From Shewanella frigidimarina (GTDB lineage: Bacteria > Pseudomonadota > Gammaproteobacteria > Enterobacterales > Shewanellaceae): DNA of 64,000 bases. Location of the stretch: contig NZ_RKKE01000008.1 of NCBI RefSeq assembly GCF_003797125.1, positions 1 through 64,000 on the forward strand, written 5' to 3'. Numbering within the stretch: the stretch's first letter is position 1; each line of letters begins with the position of its first letter. Positions 46,080-55,241 of this stretch are shown in pieces. A program made the translations under genes and the position numbers. The notes below the pieces were generated by a model. It ran no database searches. It saw only the letters and a program-made list of their open reading frames with translations, and was not told where the DNA came from.

Positions 46080-46358
46080 TTATGCCGCTTGAGCAACAAT
46101 ACGTTGACGTAACTGCTGCCATGCAGCTTCCACTAATGAAAAATCATGTTCGTCTAATTCTTCATTTGCCAACGCAAGACATTTAACCAACTTTAGATCA
46201 AGTGCAGGTAAATCTTGTTCAGGTTCGACTTCTAATTCTGCTAATACAACGGCTACGTGGCCTTGTAAATAACCACAAGCAAATAACGCATCGTCATCGC
46301 TGTGGCTAACGCTGTCTTCAATCCAAGACTCTAATGCTGCATCGTACTGTTCTAACAT
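46080..46358 (-). CDS. yfcL: YfcL family protein
   Basis: A 92-residue acidic protein of the YfcL family, function unknown. Typical segments are LEQYDAALESWIEDSVSHSD and DDALFACGYLQGHVAVVLAE. In relatives it lies near aroC as it does here, 3 bp after the NAD-kinase-like gene and upstream of the TrmH-family gene. Confidence 0.8.
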   Translation of the reverse strand: MLEQYDAALESWIEDSVSHSDDDALFACGYLQGHVAVVLAELEVEPEQDLPALDLKLVKCLALANEELDEHDFSLVEAAWQQLRQRIVAQAA

Positions 46359-46361
46359 GTT

Positions 46362-47513
46362 CTAATTCTCCACTAAATCTGGGTTGGCTACTTTATACAT
46401 CACGTAATCATGGTAACCCGTGACTATTTTGTAATAGCCAGTAAGCGCTTTATCTAATTCAGGGTCGCCACTATCCACAATTAATGGTCTACCTTCAAGT
46501 GCTTTTAGTTTAGTTTTTGTGGCTAGGATTAAAATATTGTCTTTTTCTAGCTGCCGGATCAGTTCCGGTGACAACTGCTGATTGCCACGACCCAATATAT
46601 GCCCTTGCCCACCGATTAAGGTAATCACTAATTTGACACTAGAATACCTTTTTTTATCGGCGATAAATGCGAGTAATTGTTGTGCGGTAACATCCTTAGC
46701 AATCACGCTTTTATGCTGAATAACATCGACACCAAGCAAAGTATTTTCTAAACCAAGGTCCTCCATTACTGCCGCTACTGTGCTACCTGAACCCATGATA
46801 TAAAGCTCATCGTCCATCGATTCAATCACATCTGCGGCAATATCGGCCAACACTAATTCATCAACTTCTTTACCACCCATTTTCACTGCTTGTATATATC
46901 GTGGCGCAGCAGGAACCATCATTTCACCAAATCGTTTCGCTTTTACAATCCCCTGCCTAAACGCAGTCTCATCAATATCCATGACATCGGCAGACATTAA
47001 GCTCACTAACTCACCTTTGAGTAACATACTGACAACTAGCCCTGAAGCGTGAGGGGTTATGCCATAAACACCCGAGTGAATTTTAACACCGGCTGGCACG
47101 CCTAACACTGGAAATGAATCATCAACCACGGCATAAATATCACGGGCAGTACCATCACCACCAGCAAACAGTAACAAATCTAATTGATGACCCAGTAAGC
47201 ATTTCACCGCTTGTTGAGTGTCTATTGCAGTTGTTTCAGTTGAAGTGGTTTCTAACGCGGTATATATATCTTGAGTCGAAAAGCCCATTTGACGACATAA
47301 GCTACCGCCCATATCACCAGATGCAGTAATAATATCGATTTGTTTGATGAAAGGTAAAATCACATTCAGAGCTTGTTGCATTCGTATCTGTGCTTTGGGA
47401 ATAGCCCCTTTTGCAATAGCTTCTACGGCAACACCATCAGAACCTTTTAAAGCAACACTGCCTCCGAGTCCAGCTAATGGATTAATGATTACACCTAAGC
47501 GAAAACGTTTCAC
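46362..47513 (-). CDS. ATP-NAD kinase family protein
   Basis: A 383-residue protein of the ATP-NAD/AcoX kinase family, distinct from the housekeeping NAD kinase. It contains the diacylglycerol-kinase-fold motif FAGGDGTARDIY and an N-terminal LGVIINPLAGLGGSVALKG. The substrate is uncertain. I place the start at a GTG at 47513 because AAGGAG sits five bases upstream; the frame is open to a TTG 12 codons earlier, which has no such site. It precedes yfcL with a 3-bp gap. Confidence 0.8.
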   Translation of the reverse strand: MKRFRLGVIINPLAGLGGSVALKGSDGVAVEAIAKGAIPKAQIRMQQALNVILPFIKQIDIITASGDMGGSLCRQMGFSTQDIYTALETTSTETTAIDTQQAVKCLLGHQLDLLLFAGGDGTARDIYAVVDDSFPVLGVPAGVKIHSGVYGITPHASGLVVSMLLKGELVSLMSADVMDIDETAFRQGIVKAKRFGEMMVPAAPRYIQAVKMGGKEVDELVLADIAADVIESMDDELYIMGSGSTVAAVMEDLGLENTLLGVDVIQHKSVIAKDVTAQQLLAFIADKKRYSSVKLVITLIGGQGHILGRGNQQLSPELIRQLEKDNILILATKTKLKALEGRPLIVDSGDPELDKALTGYYKIVTGYHDYVMYKVANPDLVEN

Positions 47514-47583
47514 ACTAACTCCTTGCTGATAGCATAACTTCTGTGTCAAAAATGAAAAGTAAATAAATTATCTATTGAACCAA

Positions 47584-48756
47584 TTATGGATTAGTCGCTG
47601 GTTGGCCATTAATATTGGGGATAAGCAATACCGCTATCATAGACAAAAATGCACAAGCGGCAGCAAAGACCCACACCCACATAGTGCTACTACCATCACC
47701 CCAAATCATGCCACTAATCCACGTGCCTAATGCGCCACCCACACCAAAGCTGACACTGGCATATAGTGCTTGACCAGTACTTCGATGGCTGATGGAAAAA
47801 TGACGATGAATAAAATGGATTGATGCAGCATGGACTAAACCAAAAGTGAAAGCATGCAATAGTTGGCTGATAACCAATAAGAAAACGTGTTCAACACCAA
47901 AAGCCAATAGTAACCAACGAACGGCGGTTAACAGAATGCTCACCACAAGCAATACTCGAATACCATATTGACGAATAAGACGTGATGAATAAAAGAAAAT
48001 AATAATTTCGGCTAGCACACCCAAAGCAACTAACATTCCAGCGATGGTCTCAGAGTAACCAACCTGCTTTAGATACAATACAAAAAAACCATAAAATGGT
48101 CCGACACTCATCTGCAGTAACATTGCAGATAACATAAACCACACTAATGATTTATCAAATGTCAGTTTAGGACGCTCAGCTTTATTGACTACAACACTGC
48201 GATTAGCAGGCAGAGGTAATGAGCAAGCAAACAAACCTAAAAACAATACCATTCCCATATAAGGCAACACTTCAGGGCCCCAGTGATCAATCGCTAATCC
48301 ACCACTTATCACCAAAATAATATAGCCAACACTGCCCCAACTCCGAATGGCACCATAACGTTCTGCTTTATCACCCAAAGTTTCTAACGTAATCACTTCT
48401 AACTGAGCAAGAATGGAATTCCAAAAAAAAGTGTATATGGCCAAACTAACCGCAAGGTACATGAAGCTACCATCAAAGAAAAAACTGATGTAGGTAATCG
48501 CAGCAGCAAAGGAGCCAAGCTTTATCAATTCTGAACGCATACCGGTGCGATCGGCTACAGCCGCCCATACATTAGGCGCGACAATTCGAGTGGCCATTAA
48601 AATAGCCAACAAAAAACCTATCTCTTGGGCATTGAAACCTCGGCTATCAAAGAAAACCCCCAAATAGGGAACCATGATGCCAAGAATAGAAAAGAAAAAG
48701 AAATAACAGGCGCTGAGCCAGCGTAAATCTGGTTCAGCGCGTTTCAATGAGGACAT
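47584..48756 (-). CDS. MFS transporter, HcaT/phenylpropionate-permease-like
   Basis: A 390-residue membrane protein with 12 predicted helices of the MFS_1-like group that includes HcaT (3-phenylpropionate) and nucleoside permeases. The N-terminus FFFFSILGIMVPYLGVFFDS and RIVAPNVWAAVADRTG match this group. The substrate cannot be told. The start codon overlaps the aroC stop (TAATG), so it is translationally coupled to aroC. Confidence 0.82.
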   Translation of the reverse strand: MSSLKRAEPDLRWLSACYFFFFSILGIMVPYLGVFFDSRGFNAQEIGFLLAILMATRIVAPNVWAAVADRTGMRSELIKLGSFAAAITYISFFFDGSFMYLAVSLAIYTFFWNSILAQLEVITLETLGDKAERYGAIRSWGSVGYIILVISGGLAIDHWGPEVLPYMGMVLFLGLFACSLPLPANRSVVVNKAERPKLTFDKSLVWFMLSAMLLQMSVGPFYGFFVLYLKQVGYSETIAGMLVALGVLAEIIIFFYSSRLIRQYGIRVLLVVSILLTAVRWLLLAFGVEHVFLLVISQLLHAFTFGLVHAASIHFIHRHFSISHRSTGQALYASVSFGVGGALGTWISGMIWGDGSSTMWVWVFAAACAFLSMIAVLLIPNINGQPATNP

Positions 48757-49850
48757 TATCGCATTCCGATAACGGGTGTTTGACTAGTAACATCTTGGTT
48801 TTGCGCACGATGTCTTAATAAGTGATCCATCAATACAATTGCTAACATCGCTTCGGCAATAGGCACAGCGCGAATACCCACGCAAGGATCATGACGACCT
48901 TTGGTGATCATATCGATTGTTTCGCCCTGCACAGTCATACTTTGACCTGGTACGCTAATGCTCGAAGTAGGTTTTAGCGCAATATGGGCCACAACAGGTT
49001 GACCAGATGAAATACCACCCAATACACCACCAGCATGATTAGATGCAAAACCTTGTGGTGACATTAAATCACGACCTTCAGAACCTTTTTGAGTAACAAC
49101 ACCAAAGCCATCACCAATTTCAACGCCTTTAACTGCATTGATGCCCATTAACGCATGCGCTATGTCGGCATCAAGACGATCAAATACTGGTTCGCCTAAT
49201 CCCACCGGAACACCAGTAGCTGCAACAGTAATTTTGGCGCCTATTGAGTCACCAGACTTACGTAAACCACGCATGTACTCATCTAACGCTTCTAGTTTAC
49301 TCGCATCAGGGAAGAAAAATGCATTTTGCTCAATTTGAGTCAAATCAATAGTATCAGCGCTAATAGGTCCTAACTGAGCAAGGTATCCATGAATTTCAAT
49401 GCCGTGAACTTGCTTGAGATATTTTTTTGCTACCGCACCAGCGGCAACTCGCATTGCCGTTTCGCGTGCAGACGAGCGCCCGCCGCCACGGTAATCACGC
49501 ATGCCATACTTTTGTTGGTAGGTATAATCTGCATGACCAGGGCGAAACGTGTCTTTAATATCTGAATAGTCTTGGCTACGTTGATCGGTATTCTCAATCA
49601 ACAAACCAATAGAGGTGCCTGTGGTTTTACCTTCAAACACTCCTGACAAAATTCTTACCTCATCAGCTTCACGGCGTGCCGTTGTGTAACGTGACGTGCC
49701 AGGACGACGTCGGTCTAAATCATGTTGCATATCTTCAACAGTTAACTCCAGTCCAGGAGGACAACCATCAATGATACAACCTAGAGCAACACCATGGCTT
49801 TCACCAAATGTTGTAACTACAAAATTTTGACCAATACTATTTCCTGACAT
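48756..49850 (-). CDS. aroC: chorismate synthase
   Basis: Converts 5-enolpyruvylshikimate-3-phosphate to chorismate using reduced FMN, the last common step to aromatic amino acids, folate and quinones. The 364-residue protein has the three family signatures: TFGESHGVALGCIIDG, RPGHADYTYQQKYGMRDYRG, and the central GRSSARETAMRVAAGAVAKK. Full length, ATG at 49850. It follows prmB by 56 bp, the conserved prmB-aroC order, and overlaps the downstream MFS gene by one base. Confidence 0.97.
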   Translation of the reverse strand: MSGNSIGQNFVVTTFGESHGVALGCIIDGCPPGLELTVEDMQHDLDRRRPGTSRYTTARREADEVRILSGVFEGKTTGTSIGLLIENTDQRSQDYSDIKDTFRPGHADYTYQQKYGMRDYRGGGRSSARETAMRVAAGAVAKKYLKQVHGIEIHGYLAQLGPISADTIDLTQIEQNAFFFPDASKLEALDEYMRGLRKSGDSIGAKITVAATGVPVGLGEPVFDRLDADIAHALMGINAVKGVEIGDGFGVVTQKGSEGRDLMSPQGFASNHAGGVLGGISSGQPVVAHIALKPTSSISVPGQSMTVQGETIDMITKGRHDPCVGIRAVPIAEAMLAIVLMDHLLRHRAQNQDVTSQTPVIGMR

Positions 49851-49906
49851 GCGCGTTAACTACCTCTGTTAATTATTCACTTCATTGAGTGCGATTCTTG
49901 TCGCTA

Positions 49907-50851
49907 TTATTCACTATCTTTATAGATGGCGAAAAGTGATTCATTTTCAACTAGCTGATCACGGGTTAATACAAACACGCCATCACCGCCAAATTCAAAA
50001 TCAACCCAAGTAAACGGCATATCAGGATATTGCTCAATCAAATGAACCATTGAATTACCAACTTCAACGACCAGTAAACCCGTTTCTGTTAAATAATCAG
50101 CTGCATTGGCTAAGATACGCTTGGTTAAATCTAAGCCATCATTGCCAGATGCTAACCCAATAGCAGGTTCGTGATGATACTCTTCAGGCATATCACCAAT
50201 ATCTTGTGCATCTACATATGGAGGGTTAGACACAATTAAATCGTAATGCTGGCCTTTGGGAATCGCCGAGAATAAATCGGATTGCATTGGGAAAACACGA
50301 TCCAACACGCCCAAAGACTCAATATTAATCTGCGCGACTTCAAGTGCGTCCTCACTAATATCTAATGCGTCAACTTCGGCATCTTCAAACGCATAAGCAC
50401 AAGCAATGGCAATACAAGCACTGCCAGTACATAAATCCATAATACGATTAACCGGTTTGTTATATAACCATGGGCTAAACTGATTATTGATCATTTCGGC
50501 AATCGGCGAACGCGGTACAAGTACGCGTTCATCTACATAAAATTCAAGCCCTGCAAATTTGGCTTTATTGGTCAAATACGGTACCGGTAAACGTTCACGT
50601 ACACGGCGAATAATCAATTCAACGATTTTATGTTTTTCGCTGCTGGTTAAATTACTTAAAATAACCTGCTGACCGATATCTTCTGGTAAGTGTAGAGCAT
50701 CAAAAACCAATGCAATGGCTTCGTCCCAAGCATTATCCGTTCCGTGACCATAATAAATATTGGCATCATTAAAACGGCTGACAGCCCAACGTAACATATC
50801 AGCTATAGTACGTAACTCAGTGACAGCTTCATCTACAAAGATCTTATCCAA
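49907..50851 (-). CDS. prmB: 50S ribosomal protein L3 glutamine methyltransferase
   Basis: Methylates the glutamine of ribosomal protein L3. The 314-residue protein has an N-terminal helical substrate domain (MDKIFVDEAVTELRTIADML, matching E. coli PrmB) and a methyltransferase domain with MDLCTGSACIAIACAY and the catalytic VSNPPYVD. The start is a TTG at 50851 with AAGGAG six bases upstream; the encoded N-terminus is that of the family. It is divergent from smrB by 79 bp, as in E. coli. Confidence 0.95.
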   Translation of the reverse strand: MDKIFVDEAVTELRTIADMLRWAVSRFNDANIYYGHGTDNAWDEAIALVFDALHLPEDIGQQVILSNLTSSEKHKIVELIIRRVRERLPVPYLTNKAKFAGLEFYVDERVLVPRSPIAEMINNQFSPWLYNKPVNRIMDLCTGSACIAIACAYAFEDAEVDALDISEDALEVAQINIESLGVLDRVFPMQSDLFSAIPKGQHYDLIVSNPPYVDAQDIGDMPEEYHHEPAIGLASGNDGLDLTKRILANAADYLTETGLLVVEVGNSMVHLIEQYPDMPFTWVDFEFGGDGVFVLTRDQLVENESLFAIYKDSE

Positions 50852-50930
50852 AACACACTCCTTAAAAATTGTTCTGCGCTATTGTAACTGATGTCTATTA
50901 AGATGACCTAGAATTCAATACAATACACCC

Positions 50931-51458
50931 ATGAAAGACGATAATTATCCAGACTTATCGCTGTTTAGTGCATTAATCGAAGGTATCAAACCGCTAAGGC
51001 AAGATACTCACCACTTTAAACAGCCTGTCAAAGCCAAACAACAGTTCGAAATAAAAGAACAGCAGCTCCATGCTGATAGCTATTTTTCGGATACATATCA
51101 GCCGCTTCTGCCGGTAGATGGCCCTATGCGTTGGATTAATACCAGCACAGATAAGCATGAATTAAAGCGCTTAAGACGTGGTGACTATTCTCCTGACCTG
51201 TTGCTTGATTTACACGGTATGCGTCAAGCAGAAGCCAAACTTGAATTAGCCGCACTTATCCAAGCATGCGTTAAGCAAAACACGATTTGTTGCTGCGTGA
51301 TGCACGGCTACGGAATGGGGATTTTAAAACAACAAACACCAATGTGGTTAGCGCAACACCCTAACGTAAAAGCATTTCACCAAGCGCCAAAAGAATGGGG
51401 CGGCGATGCAGCGTTATTGGTATTAATTGATATTGGTGAGCTGCCTCACCGACGTTAA
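50931..51458 (+). CDS. smrB: ribosome-rescue endonuclease SmrB
   Basis: A 175-residue Smr-domain nuclease that cleaves mRNA between collided ribosomes. The N-terminal extension (about 1-85) carries the variable SmrB segment, with MRWINTSTDKHELKRLRRGD before the domain. The Smr domain (about 92-175) contains the conserved LLDLHGMRQAEAKLEL (DLHG) and VMHGYGMGILK (HGxG), plus APKEWGGDAALLVLI at the end. Divergent from prmB. Confidence 0.93.
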   Translation: MKDDNYPDLSLFSALIEGIKPLRQDTHHFKQPVKAKQQFEIKEQQLHADSYFSDTYQPLLPVDGPMRWINTSTDKHELKRLRRGDYSPDLLLDLHGMRQAEAKLELAALIQACVKQNTICCCVMHGYGMGILKQQTPMWLAQHPNVKAFHQAPKEWGGDAALLVLIDIGELPHRR

Positions 51459-51485
51459 TTCGAGGAAATAAGCGCGGACAGTAAC

Positions 51486-51507
51486 AAGGTAAGTAATCAC
51501 TTACCTT
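51486..51507. terminator. terminator between smrB and sixA
   Basis: Perfect stem AAGGTAAGT / ACTTACCTT with an AATC loop, then TTTATAA on the plus strand. Lies between convergent genes. Confidence 0.8.
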
Positions 51508-51542
51508 TTTATAAACTGGTGTTATTCAACACGCTATTGCTA

Positions 51543-52016
51543 TTACACAACAACTTGATGTGGTGCCGTCATTGCGACAAAACTCGCATTCTGGGTATGT
51601 TTGTCTATTTGAGCCACTGCAGAAGTAGCAAACAAAGGAGGCTCAACCCCCGCCACAAGCTCGCTAACCATAAAACCTAAAATAGGCATATGTGCAATAA
51701 CCAATACCTTATCTGCTTTATATTGATCGGCATAAGCCAACACAACATCTATCGCCATTTTGGCATCACCCGAGGGAGTCACATCATCAAGCACTAACCA
51801 CTTACGGGGTTCCGATAAATGTTTACTGACTTCTTGCCACGTTTGCTGCGCACGTAAATAAGGACTCACAATCACCAAATCAAAATGGCTGACCTGTTTT
51901 GCTAACCAATTGGCCATATAACCAGTTTGAATACGGCCTGTATCAGTTAACTTTCGTTCCCTATCTGACAGTGCATCAAAACTCGCTTCACCATGGCGCA
52001 TCAAAAATAGCTGCAT
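51543..52016 (-). CDS. sixA: phosphohistidine phosphatase SixA
   Basis: A 157-residue histidine phosphatase. The catalytic RHG is in LFLMRHGEASFDA at the very N-terminus, the second active His is in VLVIAHMPILG, and the conserved Arg is in SPYLRAQQTW. In E. coli SixA removes phosphate from histidine phosphotransfer proteins, including the nitrogen PTS. Convergent with smrB. Confidence 0.92.
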   Translation of the reverse strand: MQLFLMRHGEASFDALSDRERKLTDTGRIQTGYMANWLAKQVSHFDLVIVSPYLRAQQTWQEVSKHLSEPRKWLVLDDVTPSGDAKMAIDVVLAYADQYKADKVLVIAHMPILGFMVSELVAGVEPPLFATSAVAQIDKHTQNASFVAMTAPHQVVV

Positions 52017-52204
52017 ACTTCTCTCGTGATGTTTTTATTATCATTCTTAACCAATTGTAGCGTTAATCAGCACAACAACAAACCTAGAATTGGGTATATT
52101 TAGATAAACTTTAGTCGATAATTGAATAAAACAGGCTAAGGTAATTTGCTAAAAAGTAATAACAAGATCAATATATAACAAGTTATCTTTTCTGGAGTCT
52201 CCTC

Positions 52205-54994
52205 TTGCCTGAATTTCCAGCTGTTTATAAAAGCCAAAATGACCATCGCCAATACCAATATCGAGTGTTGAACAATCAACTTCGAGTGTTATTAGTTGAA
52301 GACATGCAATCAAATCAAGCCGCCGCATCGATGGCTGTGAGTGTTGGTCATTTTGACGATCCTGTTGAACGGCCTGGTATGGCGCACTTCCTTGAGCACA
52401 TGTTATTTTTAGGCACCGAGAAGTATCCAGATTCAGGTGAATACCACGCTTATATTAATCAACATGGTGGCAGTAATAATGCTTGGACAGGCACAGAACA
52501 AACTAACTTTTTCTATAGTATTAATGCTGAAGCCTTAGAAGGTTCATTAGACCGATTCAGCCAATTTTTCATTGCCCCAAAGTTTGACTTAGAGCTAGTT
52601 GATCGTGAAAGGCAGGCAATCGAATCTGAATTTAGCTTAAAGTTAAAAGATGATATTCGCCGTGTTTACCAGGTTCAAAAAGAAACCGTTAATCCAAAAC
52701 ATCCATTTTCAAAGTTCTCTGTCGGTAACCAAACAACCTTAGCGGGTAAACAAGCAGACATTCGGGATGAATTACTGGCTTTTTATCAACAACATTACAG
52801 TGCCAATATCATGACATTGTGTGTTGTCGCCCCACGCCCTATTGCAGAGCTAGACACCATCGTAAAAAAATATTTCTCAGATATTATTAATAGAAATGTA
52901 AGTAAACACTATCCTCAAGAAGCAATGATAACGAAGGACCAACGACAAAAGCATATACAAATTGTACCTTTGAAAGATCAAAAGCGAGTCAGTATTTGTT
53001 TTTCTCTGCCAGAGATAGATCAATTTTATAAGCGTAAACCACTCACCTTTATCAGCCATTTGCTCGGTAATGAAAGTCCGGGGAGTTTACTGTCCTATTT
53101 AAAAGTGCAGGGACTCGCTAATAACTTATCTGCTGGCGGTGGGGTTAATGGTTACAATTTCAAAGATTATTCAATCAGCATACAATTAACCGACAAAGGA
53201 TTTGCAGAGCTTGATGAAGTGGTAACTTGTGTATTTGAATACATTGAACTGATTAAGCAGCAAGGTGTACAAGCCTGGCGTTACCAAGAGCGAGCCAATT
53301 TACTTGACACTGCGTTTCGATTCCAAGAACAAATCAAAACCTTGGATTTAGCGAGTCATCTCAGCATCAACATGCACCATTACGATATTGAAGACATTAT
53401 TTATGGCGACTATCGCATGGATGAAATGCTTGAAGATGAAACAATACAGCTACTGTCTATGATGTCGACAAGCAATATGCGCTTACTTACAGTAGCAAAA
53501 GAATCGCAAGTCGATACTCAGGCTAAATGGTACGACACTCCATATCAAGTGAGATCATTACAACCTCAACAAATAGCAAAATGGTCTTCCGTGACGGTAA
53601 GAGATTCACTTCAACTTCCGGAAAGAAATCCGTTTATTGTCGCCAACCCGCAAGCTCGGGCAGACAAAAGCGATACTCCTGTACCCACTATTGTTGCAGA
53701 AGGTGAAGGTTACCGTATTTGGCATAAAAAAGATGATGAATTCAATGTTCCTAAAGGACATTTATACTTATCGTTAGACTCAGATCAAGCGAGCTCAACC
53801 CCTAGACAAGCAGCATTAACAAGGCTGTACGTTGAAATGCTTATCGATTATCTGACAGAACCAACATACCAAGCAGAGGTTGCTGGCCTTAACTACAATA
53901 TTTACCCCCACCAAGGCGGCATTACCCTGCATTTAACCGGTTTTACAGGTAACCAAGAAAAACTCCTCACTCTGATTATTAACAAAGCCCGAGAGCGAAA
54001 CTTTACCGAACAGCGCTTTAACATGATTAAAAATCAGATATTGCGCAGTTGGAATAATGTTGCTCAAGCTAAACCAATATCACAATTATTTACTAGTTTA
54101 ACGGTGTCGCTGCAAAAAAGAAGTTTTGAGCCAGTAAGAATGGCTGAAGAGCTCACGCTACTAACCCTTGATGATTTGCATAACCATGTCAGCGCATTGT
54201 ACAAAAAGGTTTACCTCGAAGGTTTGGTATACGGAGATTGGCTGGTTGAAGAAGCGCAACAACTCGGCAAGCGTTTGCAGCATCTATTGTCATTAGTCAC
54301 TAAACCAAGTGCAGAATCCTCCCGTGAACTTATTAACCTCGATAAAAGAGGTTCATTACTTCGCGAAAAAGCCATTTCCCATCAAGATAGTGCGATTATT
54401 GTTTATTATCAATCTCGGATGGCAACACCAGAACGTGTGGCGTTATTTAGTCTATTAAACCATACAATGTCATCTACCTTTTTTCATGAGTTACGCACTA
54501 AACAACAATTAGGCTACATGGTTGGGACAGGTTATTTACCGTTAAACCGACATCCTGGGATGATTTTTTATGTGCAGTCCCCTACTACAGGTCCAAGACA
54601 ACTGCTCGAAGCAATCGACGAATTTATCGCCGACTTTAATTATGCCGTTATGCAAATAACCAATGAACAATGGGAAAGCACTAAGCAAGGTATGATAAGT
54701 CAAATTATGGAACACGATACCAACCTAAAAACACGCAGCCAACGTTATTGGGTGAGCCTAGGAAACCGTGATTATGGATTTAATCAACGTGAAATGGTCG
54801 TAGCGGAAGTCGAAAAGCTCACCAGAGCTCACTTGATAAAGTTTATGGTGGCTCACATGCGCAGCAGAGATTGTGACCGCTTAGTATTGTTTAACAGTGG
54901 TGAACAACATCACAGTCAAACAAGCTTACGTTCAGATAACATGATAGTCGACTTAAAAACCTTCAAACACCAAGCTGATAAATTTCAATTTTAA
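52205..54994 (+). CDS. M16 insulinase-family zinc peptidase (pitrilysin-like)
   Basis: A 929-residue single-chain M16A peptidase (protease III/insulin-degrading enzyme type). The inverted zinc motif HFLEHMLFLGTEKYP (HxxEH) is at about residues 58-72, with the distal glutamate region ERQAIESEFSLKL. Four M16 half-domains fill the chain. No clear signal peptide is visible, unlike periplasmic E. coli PtrA, so it may be cytoplasmic. The start is a TTG at 52205 with GGAG seven bases upstream; no good ATG is close. Confidence 0.9.
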   Translation: MPEFPAVYKSQNDHRQYQYRVLNNQLRVLLVEDMQSNQAAASMAVSVGHFDDPVERPGMAHFLEHMLFLGTEKYPDSGEYHAYINQHGGSNNAWTGTEQTNFFYSINAEALEGSLDRFSQFFIAPKFDLELVDRERQAIESEFSLKLKDDIRRVYQVQKETVNPKHPFSKFSVGNQTTLAGKQADIRDELLAFYQQHYSANIMTLCVVAPRPIAELDTIVKKYFSDIINRNVSKHYPQEAMITKDQRQKHIQIVPLKDQKRVSICFSLPEIDQFYKRKPLTFISHLLGNESPGSLLSYLKVQGLANNLSAGGGVNGYNFKDYSISIQLTDKGFAELDEVVTCVFEYIELIKQQGVQAWRYQERANLLDTAFRFQEQIKTLDLASHLSINMHHYDIEDIIYGDYRMDEMLEDETIQLLSMMSTSNMRLLTVAKESQVDTQAKWYDTPYQVRSLQPQQIAKWSSVTVRDSLQLPERNPFIVANPQARADKSDTPVPTIVAEGEGYRIWHKKDDEFNVPKGHLYLSLDSDQASSTPRQAALTRLYVEMLIDYLTEPTYQAEVAGLNYNIYPHQGGITLHLTGFTGNQEKLLTLIINKARERNFTEQRFNMIKNQILRSWNNVAQAKPISQLFTSLTVSLQKRSFEPVRMAEELTLLTLDDLHNHVSALYKKVYLEGLVYGDWLVEEAQQLGKRLQHLLSLVTKPSAESSRELINLDKRGSLLREKAISHQDSAIIVYYQSRMATPERVALFSLLNHTMSSTFFHELRTKQQLGYMVGTGYLPLNRHPGMIFYVQSPTTGPRQLLEAIDEFIADFNYAVMQITNEQWESTKQGMISQIMEHDTNLKTRSQRYWVSLGNRDYGFNQREMVVAEVEKLTRAHLIKFMVAHMRSRDCDRLVLFNSGEQHHSQTSLRSDNMIVDLKTFKHQADKFQF

Positions 54995-55241
54995 TCAGTA
55001 TCGACGTTTAAAGGTCTAAATAATATAAAGCTAAATGAATCATAATTTGGTTAACAAAATGTCTCAACCAAAGTTAACAGTACAAGCGACCAAATAAAAC
55101 TTTGGTATTACATAACTAATTGATTAAAAAATAACTATAAACAAATTTTACAGCGATAATTGTGTAATATTCTACCAATCACACCTTTTTTGTTAACATG
55201 CTTTTGACAAAGGCCCCGCTTTCTGAAAAAGTAGACAATTC